Assembly: GCF_001905465.1 (NCBI RefSeq)
Contig: NZ_LISX01000006.1
Coordinates: 62,001-126,000 of the forward strand
DNA: 64,000 nucleotides
Direction: 5' to 3'
From: Kitasatospora sp. CB01950
GTDB taxonomy: Bacteria; Actinomycetota; Actinomycetes; Streptomycetales; Streptomycetaceae
A program made the position numbers and the translations under genes. Every line of letters begins with the position of its first letter. The stretch's first letter is position 1. The notes beneath the pieces are model-generated. The model saw nothing but the letters and a program-made list of their open reading frames with translations. It ran no database searches and was not told where the DNA came from. This document shows, piece by piece, positions 41,662 to 50,133 of this stretch.

Positions 41662-42645
41662 GTGGCGGCCGACCCCAGTCCCGAGGCCGATCTGTGGCTG
41701 CTGCTCGGCCCCTTCGTCCGCGACGCCCCGACGACGCATCGCCTCGCTGCCGCCCTCGCCGAGGCCTTCGGCCCGAGGTTCGCGGCCGTGCCGACCGACC
41801 GGCTGCTGCTGGGCGTGACGGGCGGGAAGCTGACCCTGCACGACCTGACGGGCCGCCGGATCGAGCCGCCCCGGGTGGCGGTGGTCCGCCTCGCGACGAC
41901 CTCGCTGAGCATGGACCGCGAAGTCACCCTGATGCGCCAACTCGAAGCACTCGGAACCGAGTTGGTCAACCCGATGGACGCGACCCTGACCTGCGTCAAC
42001 AAGTTCTGGCAGCTCCAGCGCCTCGCCGAGGCCGGCCTGCCGGTCCCCGACACCCGCACCCACACCGACGCCCACCCGGGCCGGGCGGTGGCGGCCGGCA
42101 TCCCCGAGCCGTGCGTGGTGAAGTCGGTGCGCGGCAGTGGCGGCCGCCGGGTGTTCCTGGCCCCGGACGCCGCGACGGTGGCGGACCTCCAGGGCAGCCT
42201 GCGCACCGACGTGCCGTTCCTGTTCCAGCGCTACGTGCGGCACTCGCACGGCCGCGACCTGCGGGTGATCGTGGTGGACGGACGGGTGGTGGCCGCCGGC
42301 GAGCGCCGGGCGCCCGACGGCCGCCTCCAGTCGAACACGGCGGGCGGCGGCGTCCTCGAGGCCTGCCTCGGCCGCTACCCGGCGGCGGAGCAGCTCGCGG
42401 TGCGGGCCGCCGAGCGGCTCGGCCTGGTGTTCTGCGGCGTCGACCTGCTCTTCGAGGAAGGCAACGCTGCCACGCCCGAGGCCAACGCCTCCACGGCCGG
42501 GGGAAACGCTGCCAAGCCCGAGGGCGACGCCTTCACGGTCTGCGAGGTGAACGCCAACGCCGCCTGGGGCGACCGGATGCCGGACGTCACCCCCGCCCTC
42601 GTCGCCGCGATCGCCAAGCGCCTGCCGTCGCGAAGCCTGCCGTAG
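41662..42645 (+). CDS. RimK-like ATP-grasp ligase
   Basis: 327 residues of the RimK-type ATP-grasp family. An N-terminal ~100-residue domain is followed by CVNKFWQLQRLAEAGLPVPDT, the ATP lysine in CVVKSVRGSGG, FLFQRYVRHSHGRDLRVIVV and the metal site in CEVNANAAW. These enzymes join an amino acid to a carboxylate with ATP. A 21-residue insert (~267-287), made of three 7-residue repeats, breaks the segment between LLFEEG and DAFTVCEVN. GTG start with GGAG 8 bases upstream. It is convergent with the GCS2-type ligase, 2 bases apart. Confidence 0.88.
   Translation: MAADPSPEADLWLLLGPFVRDAPTTHRLAAALAEAFGPRFAAVPTDRLLLGVTGGKLTLHDLTGRRIEPPRVAVVRLATTSLSMDREVTLMRQLEALGTELVNPMDATLTCVNKFWQLQRLAEAGLPVPDTRTHTDAHPGRAVAAGIPEPCVVKSVRGSGGRRVFLAPDAATVADLQGSLRTDVPFLFQRYVRHSHGRDLRVIVVDGRVVAAGERRAPDGRLQSNTAGGGVLEACLGRYPAAEQLAVRAAERLGLVFCGVDLLFEEGNAATPEANASTAGGNAAKPEGDAFTVCEVNANAAWGDRMPDVTPALVAAIAKRLPSRSLP
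42460..42522 (+). repeat. 21-base tandem repeat inside the RimK-like gene
   Basis: Three adjacent 21-base units (42460-42480, 42481-42501, 42502-42522) encode GNAATPE, ANASTAG and GNAAKPE. Units one and three differ at only two bases. The array keeps the reading frame and lies just before the conserved metal-binding strand. Confidence 0.85.
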
Positions 42646-42647
42646 CG

Positions 42648-43970
42648 TCAGATCCGGTATGCCGCAACGTACTTCGAAGCGTCAGAACCGAACTCGCCGC
42701 CCCACCGCGCCAGCGTCTGCTGCGCGAAGGTCCGCCCGGTGGCGGCGATCTCGTCGAGCGGGTCGAGGTAGCCGGGCACGTGCGGCGGTTCGAGGCCGGC
42801 GGCGACGCGGGCGTCGAGGCCGGCCCGGGCGAGGCGGAGGAGTTCGGCGGCGAGCGGACGGACGGGGGTGCCGCCGAGGCGGGTGTCGAGGCCGCGGGTG
42901 GGGAGTCCGGCGCGCGCGGCGCGGTGCTCGGCGGCGCTGTGGTGGCCGGTCAACTCCCAGGCGGCGTCGCAGGATTCGCGGTGGTAGCTGAGTCCGGTCC
43001 AGAGCGCGGGGAGGGCGCCGAGGTGGGGGTGGGGCGGTCCGTCGGCGCCGCGCAGTTCGAGGGTGTGGCGGACGCGGGTGTCGGTCCACAGTTGGGAGAG
43101 GTGGGCGGCCCAGCGGCGCGGGGCGTCGTCGAGGCCGTCGCGCAGCAGTTCGGCGAAGCTGCGGTCGGGGGCGCGGTGGTAGCGGCCGTCGTCGGTGCGG
43201 TAGTGGATCAGCGGGATGTCGAGCGCCCAGTCGACGAGGTCCTCGGCGCCGACGTCGGGCCGCAGTCCGGGTGGCAGCAGGCCGGCCCGGCGCGGGTCCA
43301 TGCGCAGCCAGGCCCAGCTGCGGTGCGACAGCAGCCCGCCCGAACGTCCTTCGTGGAGCGGCGAGTTGACGAGCAGCGCGGAGATCACGGGGGCGGCGGC
43401 GGTCTGCATGCGCAGTTTGCGGGTGAGGTCGGCGGGGTCGAGGAAGTCCAGGGTGGCCTGGGTGGAGAGCGAGTGCGCCATCACGTGCGGGGCGCGGGCG
43501 CCGCCGGGGCCGAGGTCGGCGAAGTACTGGCGCATCAGGGCGCCGCGCGACATCGGCACCCATTCGACGTCGGCGAGCCGGCCGAAGGGCAGGTTGCCGC
43601 CGGGGACGAGGGCGAGGCCGAAGCCGGCGGCCAGGTCGGCGAGCCGGGCGAGGGCGGCGCGCACCTCGTCCATGGTCTTGCCGACGCCGGGCCCGGGGGT
43701 GGAGGAGTACTCGATCTGCCCGCCGTGTTCGAGCGTGACGGTGCTGCCGTCCGGCAGCCGGACGCCCGTCAGGCAGTCGCCGTCCCACTCGGGTTCGCCG
43801 CCCCAGTGTTCGGCCACTGCCTCCAGGACGGCGCGGACGCCGCGCGGCCCGGAGTAGTGCGCCCCGATGCCGGTGGCCGGGTCGAGCAGTCCGCACTCGA
43901 CCTCGACGCCGACCTGCTCGACGGCGCCGGGAGGAGGCGCCAGCGGGGCTAGCAGTTCGGCGCGTTCCAT
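42648..43970 (-). CDS. GCS2-type carboxylate-amine ligase (glutamate-cysteine ligase-like)
   Basis: About 440 residues of the plant/proteobacterial-type glutamate-cysteine ligase family (GCS2; EgtA-like): VGVEVECGL, the IEYSSTPGPGVGKTMDEV segment, MAHSLSTQATLDFLD, and LHEGRSGGLLSHRSWAWLRMDP. It probably makes a gamma-glutamyl or related amide bond. The start is uncertain: the ATG at 43970 is given, but in-frame GTGs at 43973, 44000, 44027, 44054 and 44081 are equally possible. The 44081 GTG overlaps the oxidase stop as GTGA and would add 37 residues of repeats. Confidence 0.85.
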   Translation of the reverse strand: MERAELLAPLAPPPGAVEQVGVEVECGLLDPATGIGAHYSGPRGVRAVLEAVAEHWGGEPEWDGDCLTGVRLPDGSTVTLEHGGQIEYSSTPGPGVGKTMDEVRAALARLADLAAGFGLALVPGGNLPFGRLADVEWVPMSRGALMRQYFADLGPGGARAPHVMAHSLSTQATLDFLDPADLTRKLRMQTAAAPVISALLVNSPLHEGRSGGLLSHRSWAWLRMDPRRAGLLPPGLRPDVGAEDLVDWALDIPLIHYRTDDGRYHRAPDRSFAELLRDGLDDAPRRWAAHLSQLWTDTRVRHTLELRGADGPPHPHLGALPALWTGLSYHRESCDAAWELTGHHSAAEHRAARAGLPTRGLDTRLGGTPVRPLAAELLRLARAGLDARVAAGLEPPHVPGYLDPLDEIAATGRTFAQQTLARWGGEFGSDASKYVAAYRI

Positions 43971-44095
43971 CACGGGGCGCTCACCAGTGCGTTCCGTCAC
44001 GGCACGCTCACCGGCGCGTCCCGTCACCGCGCGCTCACCAGTGCGTTCCGTCACCGCGCGCTCAGCGGCGCGTCCCGTCACGGCGCGCTCACCGG
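43971..44095 (-). repeat. 27-base tandem repeat at the oxidase/ligase junction
   Basis: Four 27-base units (43971-43997, 43998-44024, 44025-44051, 44052-44078) and a partial fifth reach back into the 3' end of the amine oxidase gene. Units 1 and 3, and units 2 and 4, are more alike, suggesting a 54-base duplication step. Each unit carries a GTGA, so the stop/start overlap itself has been copied. In the ligase frame the units read RAVT-x-R-(A/T)-(A/G)-E. Confidence 0.88.
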
Positions 44096-45610
44096 GGCGG
44101 CGGCGCGCGTGTCCCGGGCGTGCGAGAGGAGCGTCCCGACCGCGCCGAGCGCGGACTGCGCGGCGCCCTGGCACCAGGCGTGCGCGCCGGAGAGGTGTTC
44201 GCCGGCGAAGAAGATCCGCGGCCGGTGCGCGGGGTGGGGCGCGCCGAGCACCGACAGGTAGCGGGTGTGTTCGCCGGGCGTGAGGTGGGCGAACGCGCCG
44301 CCGCCCATGCCGGTCTGGACGTCCCAGTTGCAGTGCACGAGGTCGTCGATGTCGCCGGTGATGCCGGGGTGCAGCTTCTCCAGGCAGTCCAGCACCAGCG
44401 CCTCCCGGTCGGCGGCTTCGAGCGCGGCGAACCGGCGGGCGTTGGCGCCCCACAGGTAGGCGGCGAGCAGCACGGCGGGTTCGGCGGAGCGCAGCGGGTC
44501 GGCGGCGCCCCAGCGGGGGGTGCCGGAGCCGTTGACGCCGCCGTCGGTGCGGACGGCGTTGTCGGACGGGTACCAGCACTGCTGGATCGGCAGGTCGGTG
44601 AAGCTGCCGCCGCCGTGGATGCCGTCCTCGATCTCCCAGCGGCGGCGGGTGACGTGCAGCAGGGTCTTGGCGCTGGAGGCGTAGCTGATGCCGCGCACGG
44701 CGTGGCGCTGGGCGTGCGGCAGGCCGGGGGTGACGGTGATCTGGTCGAGCGCGGGGGCGGGGATGCAGCAGACCACGAAGTCGGCGTGGTCGTCGAGCCG
44801 GCCGCCGATCTGCCGGCCGTGGATCCGGACGCCGTCGCCGCGCAGCGCGAGTTCGTCGACCCGGGTGGACAGCCGCAGGGTGCCGGGGCGCAGCGCCCGG
44901 ACGAAGGCGTGCACCAGGGCGTCCATGCCGTCGGCGAGTTCGACCTGGCCGCGGTGGAACAGGCCGAAGTAGTCGACGAGGACTTCCAGCAGCGAGGACT
45001 GTTCGTAGTGGGCGAGGCCGCTGGCGTGGCCGAACAGGTCCCAGGCGTCCTGCGAGAGGTGCTCGTGCACGTACTGCCAGAGCGAGACGGAGGCGGCGCG
45101 TTCGAGGGCCGGGTCGTCCCACCGGCCGTCGAGGGCGCGGCGCTGCTGTTCGACGGTGAGGCCCTGCCAGACGGGGGCGAGGATACGGTCGAACAGCGCG
45201 GACGGGGCGTGCCGTTCCTCGGGTCGCAGTGCGAAGGCGGGGAACAGCGAGGCGACGTCGTGGACCCGGACCCGGTTGCCGCGCAGGTGGTAGTAGGCCT
45301 GCGGGTTGGCGTTGACGAAGGGCCGGGTGGCCAGTCGGAACCGTTCGACGTAGTGCAGGACGCAGTGGTGGTTGGCGGGGATCCGCATCGCGCCGAGGTC
45401 GGCGTGCGTGCCGTCCCAGAACCGGTGGGTGCGGATCCGGCCGCCGGGCCGGTTGCCGCGTTCGTACACCACCACGTCGAAGCCGCGCCGCTGGAGCTCG
45501 TAGGCGCACACCAGGCCGGCGATGCCGGAGCCGATCACGACCACCCGGCCGCCGGGGCCGGCAGTGGGTGTGAGCAGGGCGCGGGGGAACGCAAAACTGG
45601 CGTCGAACAT
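44078..45610 (-). CDS. flavin amine oxidase (L-amino acid oxidase-like)
   Basis: 510 residues. The N-terminal FAD motif is VVVIGSGIAGLVCAYEL (24-40) followed by ERGNRPGGRIRTHRF. The C-terminal FAD segment is IFFAGEHLSGAHAWCQGAAQSAL. These are typical of the amino_oxidase family, which includes L-amino acid and monoamine oxidases. ATG start with AAGGGG 6 bases upstream; the stop overlaps the first possible start of the ligase. An oxidised amino acid may be the substrate passed to the ligases, which is inference. Confidence 0.88.
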   Translation of the reverse strand: MFDASFAFPRALLTPTAGPGGRVVVIGSGIAGLVCAYELQRRGFDVVVYERGNRPGGRIRTHRFWDGTHADLGAMRIPANHHCVLHYVERFRLATRPFVNANPQAYYHLRGNRVRVHDVASLFPAFALRPEERHAPSALFDRILAPVWQGLTVEQQRRALDGRWDDPALERAASVSLWQYVHEHLSQDAWDLFGHASGLAHYEQSSLLEVLVDYFGLFHRGQVELADGMDALVHAFVRALRPGTLRLSTRVDELALRGDGVRIHGRQIGGRLDDHADFVVCCIPAPALDQITVTPGLPHAQRHAVRGISYASSAKTLLHVTRRRWEIEDGIHGGGSFTDLPIQQCWYPSDNAVRTDGGVNGSGTPRWGAADPLRSAEPAVLLAAYLWGANARRFAALEAADREALVLDCLEKLHPGITGDIDDLVHCNWDVQTGMGGGAFAHLTPGEHTRYLSVLGAPHPAHRPRIFFAGEHLSGAHAWCQGAAQSALGAVGTLLSHARDTRAAAPVSAP

Positions 45611-45759
45611 CGGGACCCCTTCGGTGCGCGTACCGCGCGGCGGCCCCACCGTTGCCCGCTACCGTCCGTGACCGGACCTCACCGCGCCTCCCGCACACCG
45701 TGCCACCGGGCCGCCGGGTTCGCATCCCGGTGGCCCGACGACAGCCGTCTTCTCGGGGC

Positions 45760-47193
45760 TCAGACCGGAGTCGTCGCTCCCTGCTTGCGCTGGAGCCAGA
45801 GGCCGGCGAGCGACACGGCCACGGTGAGGGCGAGGGCCAGCAGGGCATCGACCCGCGACTCGGCGAGCACGATCATCACCGCGTACAGGCCGAGCAGGGC
45901 GAGCAGCACGGCCCAGGTGAGGCCGGGGAACAGCCAGACGGCGGTGCCTTCGGCGGGGCGGCGGCCGTCGGAGCGGTCTTTCCGGCCGAGCACCAGGTGC
46001 GAGGCGGCGATGCCGATCCAGGTGACGTAGACGGTGTCGCCGGTGATGTCGACGAGCCGGCTGAACGCCTCGGTCGGGTGGGTCACCTGGAGCACCAGGC
46101 ACAGGGCGGCCAGCGCGGAGGTGAAGAGGATCGCGGTGTGCGGGGCGCCGCGCCGGGAGATCCGGGCGAACAGCGCGGGCGCGTCCTTGTCGCGGGCCAG
46201 CGCGAACAGCATCCGGGAGCTGGCGTAGACCTGCGAGTTCATGGTGGAGAGCATCGCGGCGAACAGCACGATGTTCAGCACGGTGGACGCGCCCGGCATG
46301 CCCAGGTGGTCCAGGGTGGCGGCGAACGGGCTCTCGCCGACGGCGGCGCTGTTCCACGGGAGCAGCAGCACCACGACGGACAGCGAGCCGAGGTAGAACA
46401 CGGTGACGCGCCACAGGATGGTGCGGGTGCTCTTGCGGATCGCGGCGGCGGCGTCCTCGGCCTCGCCGGCGGCGATCGTGACGATCTCGGTGCCGGAGAA
46501 GGAGAACATCGCGCCGGAGGTGGCGATGACGACGCCGCTGAAGCCCATCGGCAGGAGGCCGCCCTGGCCGAGCAGGTTGTCGGTGCCGGGGGCGGGTGTG
46601 CCGGGCAGCAGGCCGGAGACGGCGACCAGGCCGACACCGATGAACAGGGCGATCACGGCGACCTTCACCCAGACCACCCAGAACTCCATCTCGCCGTAGG
46701 CGCGAACGGAGCCGAGGTTGACGGCGGTGACGACCCCGAGCATCAGCACGGCGATCAGCCACACCGGGAGCGACGGGAGCCAGCCGTGGACGATCCGCCC
46801 GGCGGCGATCGACTCGATGCACATGCCGAGCGGCCAGCCGACCCAGTAGATCCAGCCGCTGGCGAACCCGGCCCAGCGGCCGAAGGCCATCCGGCCGTAC
46901 ACCGCGAAGGCGCCGGTGTCGGGGCGGCTCACCGACATCTCGGCGAGCATCCGCATCACCACGATGACGATCGCGGCGGTCAGCGCGTAGGCGATCAGCA
47001 CGCCGGGGCCGGCCTGCTGGATGCTCACGCCGGAGCCGACGAACAGCCCGGCGCCGACCGCGCCGCCGATGCTGATCATGGTCATGTGGCGGCTGAGCAG
47101 GCTGCGCGACAGCTGTGCCCCGCCGGCCGCGACGGCCGTGTCGTGGGCGTCCTCCAGCAGCTGGGCCCCGGTGTTCTCTCTGACGTCGCTCAC
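45760..47193 (-). CDS. APC-family amino acid permease
   Basis: 477 residues with 12 membrane segments and the amino acid transporter N-terminal pattern HMTMISIGGAVGAGLFVGSG plus FSFSGTEIVTIAAGEAE. It is closest in pattern to GABA/proline-type permeases. The GTG start overlaps the stop of the PuuD-like gene (GTGA), forming a two-gene operon for uptake and hydrolysis of a gamma-glutamyl or amino-butyrate compound. Confidence 0.88.
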   Translation of the reverse strand: MSDVRENTGAQLLEDAHDTAVAAGGAQLSRSLLSRHMTMISIGGAVGAGLFVGSGVSIQQAGPGVLIAYALTAAIVIVVMRMLAEMSVSRPDTGAFAVYGRMAFGRWAGFASGWIYWVGWPLGMCIESIAAGRIVHGWLPSLPVWLIAVLMLGVVTAVNLGSVRAYGEMEFWVVWVKVAVIALFIGVGLVAVSGLLPGTPAPGTDNLLGQGGLLPMGFSGVVIATSGAMFSFSGTEIVTIAAGEAEDAAAAIRKSTRTILWRVTVFYLGSLSVVVLLLPWNSAAVGESPFAATLDHLGMPGASTVLNIVLFAAMLSTMNSQVYASSRMLFALARDKDAPALFARISRRGAPHTAILFTSALAALCLVLQVTHPTEAFSRLVDITGDTVYVTWIGIAASHLVLGRKDRSDGRRPAEGTAVWLFPGLTWAVLLALLGLYAVMIVLAESRVDALLALALTVAVSLAGLWLQRKQGATTPV

Positions 47194-47963
47194 GATCGCA
47201 GCTCCACTCCGTGCCGGGTCTCCACCTGGTTCAGCAGCGCGCGGAACAGCGGCAGCCGCAGCTCCTCCACGGGCTCCAGCGCCTCGGGGTGCCACTGGAC
47301 GCCGACCGTCCAGGCCGCCTCCGGGTCGACCGGTTCGATCGCCTCGACGCAGCCGTCGTCGGCGCGGGCCGAGACCCGCAGGCCCTCGCCGACCCGGTCC
47401 ACCGCCTGGTGGTGCCCGGAGGCGACGGCGATCCGCTCGCGGCCGAACGCCTCGGCGACCTTGGTGCCGGCCGTCAGCGCGACCTCGTGGGTGGCCCACT
47501 CGACGCCGGCCGGCGGGTTGTGCGTGACGCCGGTCGGCGCCATGTCGACGTGCAGGGTGCCGCCGCGAAGGACGTTGAGCAGCTGCATGCCGCGGCAGAT
47601 GCCGAGCATCGGCCGGCGGTGGTCGAGGGCGTACCGGAGCACGGCCTCGTCGAGCCGGTCCTGCACGGGGTTGACGTCGTACAGCGACGGGTGGTTCGCG
47701 TCCTCGCCGTACCGGGCCGGGTCGACGTCCCCGCCGCCGGGGACCACGAAGCCCGCGCAGGCGGCCAGCTGCTCGGCCGACGGGTTGCCGTCGGCGTCCG
47801 GCTCCAGCAGCACGGGCTGCGCGCCGGCGGCCCGGATCAGGCCGACGACCTCCTCGAAGATCGCGTTGGCCTCGCCGATCCGCACGTCGGCGCCTGGAGC
47901 GTCGCCGTCGCTGAGGCGGACAGGTATCCCGATGAGGGGTTCCGGGTGATCGGTGACGCTCAT
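47190..47963 (-). CDS. puuD: gamma-glutamyl-gamma-aminobutyrate hydrolase (PuuD-like)
   Basis: 257 residues of the peptidase C26/class I glutamine amidotransferase fold: nucleophile Cys123 in GICRGMQLLNV, GHHQAVD, and the His-Glu pair in VGVQWHPEA. PuuD cleaves gamma-glutamyl-GABA to glutamate and GABA in putrescine catabolism; related enzymes take other gamma-glutamyl amides. It is first in an operon with the permease and divergent from a GntR gene. A second copy lies at 56467-57192. Confidence 0.85.
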   Translation of the reverse strand: MSVTDHPEPLIGIPVRLSDGDAPGADVRIGEANAIFEEVVGLIRAAGAQPVLLEPDADGNPSAEQLAACAGFVVPGGGDVDPARYGEDANHPSLYDVNPVQDRLDEAVLRYALDHRRPMLGICRGMQLLNVLRGGTLHVDMAPTGVTHNPPAGVEWATHEVALTAGTKVAEAFGRERIAVASGHHQAVDRVGEGLRVSARADDGCVEAIEPVDPEAAWTVGVQWHPEALEPVEELRLPLFRALLNQVETRHGVELRS

Positions 47964-47996
47964 AGGCTCTCCCTGAACGGCTTGCGGATGAGATGC

Positions 47997-48017
47997 GAAA
48001 TCTAGAAGATAGATTTC
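47997..48017. promoter_or_regulatory. GntR-type operator touching the regulator's start codon
   Basis: Perfect inverted repeat GAAATCTA - GAAGA - TAGATTTC, strongly AT-rich against a GC-rich background, ending one base before the ATG at 48018. It also sits 33 bases from the divergent puuD start. The size and symmetry suit a GntR dimer, so autoregulation and control of the puuD/permease operon are likely. Confidence 0.75.
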
Positions 48018-48758
48018 ATGGATGGCAAGAGCTGGACGCAACACATCGAACCGGTGCGTGCGGCGGGGGCTGCCGAAGCCATCGCCCGCCGCCTCGGCGA
48101 ACTGATCGGCGCACGGATCCTGGTCGGGGGCGACCGCCTGCCGCCGGAGAAGACCCTCGCCGAGCTGTTCGGCGTCGCCGTGATGACCGTCCGGCACTCG
48201 ATGGCAGTGCTCCGCGAGGACGGCCTGATCGAGACCCGGCGCGGCCGCGGCGCCGGCACCTTCGTGGTCCCCGACATCCTCACCCGGATCGGCGAGTTGA
48301 CCGCCCTGCACCCCTACACCCGCGCCGACATCGAGGAGTTGACGGCCTGGCGGATCGCCGTCTCCGGCGAGGCCTCCGCCCGCGCCGCCCGGCTGGCCTC
48401 CGACGCCGGCCTGGACCGGATGCGCGCACTCGAACTCGCCGCCGACGCGGTGGTCGCCGACGCCGAGGCATACCGCACCGCGGACGCCGGACTGCACCTG
48501 CACATCGCCGAACTCTCCGGCTCCCGGCGGCTGTTGGAGGCCGAACAGGGCATCCAGCACGAACTGACCCGGCTCCTCGCCGGCCACCCCGGCGGCACCG
48601 GCTCCCGCAGCACCCCCGACCAGCGCCACCGCGCCCTGGCCGGCGCGATCGAGGCCCGCGACCCGGCCCTGGCCCGCCGACAGTTCGCCGTCCACGCGGA
48701 GGCCACCGCCGACCTGTGCCTGCCGTTCGTGCAGGAGCCGGCCGAATCACAGCCGTGA
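48018..48758 (+). CDS. GntR/FadR-family regulator
   Basis: 246 residues. N-terminal winged helix (GARILVGGDRLPPEKTLAELFGVAVMTVRHSMAVLREDGLIE) and a C-terminal FCD/FadR-type all-helical domain with His/Asp ligand residues (DAGLHLHIAELSG). Members sense organic acids or amino acid derivatives. The ATG has no ribosome site, as the operator occupies that place; leaderless translation is likely. It should control the divergent PuuD/permease operon. Confidence 0.88.
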   Translation: MDGKSWTQHIEPVRAAGAAEAIARRLGELIGARILVGGDRLPPEKTLAELFGVAVMTVRHSMAVLREDGLIETRRGRGAGTFVVPDILTRIGELTALHPYTRADIEELTAWRIAVSGEASARAARLASDAGLDRMRALELAADAVVADAEAYRTADAGLHLHIAELSGSRRLLEAEQGIQHELTRLLAGHPGGTGSRSTPDQRHRALAGAIEARDPALARRQFAVHAEATADLCLPFVQEPAESQP

Positions 48759-48768
48759 GGCAGAATCG

Positions 48769-50133
48769 ATGCCGATCGAGAGGGAGCCACTCCAAAGAGG
48801 GAACGGACGCACAGACATGTCTCCAGAGGAAAGCGGCAGCACCCGCGCGCCCCAGTCGAAGGACCACCAGTTGTCCCTGTACAGCCGCTATCTGACCGGT
48901 GCTCCCGCCGAGGAGGGTGATGACGTCCTGGTGGAGATCGGGGCCGGTGGGCGGAGCACTGATGTGGAGTTGGAGCGGCCCGACGAGGAGCCGGGCAGTG
49001 CGGACGACCGGATCACGGCACCGTACGATCCGTCCAAGATCGAGATTCAGACCCTCAACCCGACGATCAACCTGCTGATCTCCCGGCTGATCAACGGAAT
49101 GATCGATCTCGCCCCGGATTTCCAGCGCAAGGCAGGCATCTGGTCGGACGAACAGCAGAGTCGGCTGATCGAGTCCCTGCTCCTGCGGATCCCCATCCCC
49201 TCTTTCTACGCCTCCGAACTCACCGACAGCTCGTGGGCCCAGGACAGTTCTTGGGCGATCGTGGACGGCATCCAGCGCCTCACCGCGATCGCGCGGTTCA
49301 TCGCTCCCGAAGCTCTGGCGGAGTCGGGGATCGACTCCGGGCCGCTGAAACTGCGCGGCCTGGAGTACCTCAAGGACGATTTTGAGGGCAAGGGGTACAA
49401 CGATCTTTCGGGGCGCATGCAGATTCGCCTCAATGAAAGCCAGGTCGTTGTCCACCTCATCCGCCCGGGGACACCCGAAGAGGTCAAGTTCAATATCTTC
49501 GCCCGTATCAACACGGGAGGCCTCCCGCTGACCCGGCAGGAGATCCGACACGCGCTCATCCCGGGCCCGGCCCGGAAGCTCCTGTCCTCGCTTGCCGAAT
49601 CGCCGGAGTTCGCCTCGGCGACCGGCCACGGCGTCTACAGCGAGCGGATGGCGGACCGCGAGATGGTGCTGCGCTACCTGGCCTTCCGACTCGCCGACCC
49701 CAGCCGGTTCCGCAGCCAGGACTTCGACCAGTTCCTCGCTCGCACCATGCGCCAGGTCAATCGGCTCACCGATGACGAGCGGGAGGATCACGCCCAAGAC
49801 TTCCGCCGGGCCATGGCCACGGCTGAGGAAATCTTCGAAGGCCACGCCTTCCGCAAGCAGTTCCCCGGCCAGACCCGACGCTCACCGGTGAACAAAGCCA
49901 TTTTCGAAACGGTCTCCGTGAATCTGGCCGCGCTCTCGGAGCCTCGGCGAGCCGCGCTGGTACGCTCCCGCGAGCAGGTGGTCGAGGGATTTCAACAGCT
50001 CATGACCGACCGGAACTTCGAGCGGGCCGTGTCCGTGGGCACCGGCGACCGGGCCAAGGTTGTCGGCCGCTTCGCAAAGGTCCACGAACTCTTCAGCACC
50101 GTCCTGCAGAACAACGGGAGCAGCAGCCAGTGA
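48769..50133 (+). CDS. DUF262 domain protein, first gene of a candidate defence operon
   Basis: 454 residues with an N-terminal DUF262 (ParB/Srx-fold) domain: DFQRKAGIW at 117-125, the nucleotide-binding-type IVDGIQRLTA at 164-173, and NIFARINTGGLPLTRQEIRHAL at 242-263. Relatives include GmrSD-type restriction enzymes, where DUF262 binds and cleaves NTP and a nuclease domain cuts modified DNA; no HNH motif is visible in the C-terminal half here. The ATG at 48769 has GAGG upstream; an ATG at 48817 is possible. Its stop overlaps the ATPase start (GTGA). Confidence 0.85.
   Translation: MPIEREPLQRGNGRTDMSPEESGSTRAPQSKDHQLSLYSRYLTGAPAEEGDDVLVEIGAGGRSTDVELERPDEEPGSADDRITAPYDPSKIEIQTLNPTINLLISRLINGMIDLAPDFQRKAGIWSDEQQSRLIESLLLRIPIPSFYASELTDSSWAQDSSWAIVDGIQRLTAIARFIAPEALAESGIDSGPLKLRGLEYLKDDFEGKGYNDLSGRMQIRLNESQVVVHLIRPGTPEEVKFNIFARINTGGLPLTRQEIRHALIPGPARKLLSSLAESPEFASATGHGVYSERMADREMVLRYLAFRLADPSRFRSQDFDQFLARTMRQVNRLTDDEREDHAQDFRRAMATAEEIFEGHAFRKQFPGQTRRSPVNKAIFETVSVNLAALSEPRRAALVRSREQVVEGFQQLMTDRNFERAVSVGTGDRAKVVGRFAKVHELFSTVLQNNGSSSQ

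Noticed and set aside
45652..47949. Long plus-strand frame opposite the permease and PuuD genes
   Set aside because: Repetitive His/Gly/Gln/Arg translation typical of a third-frame shadow.
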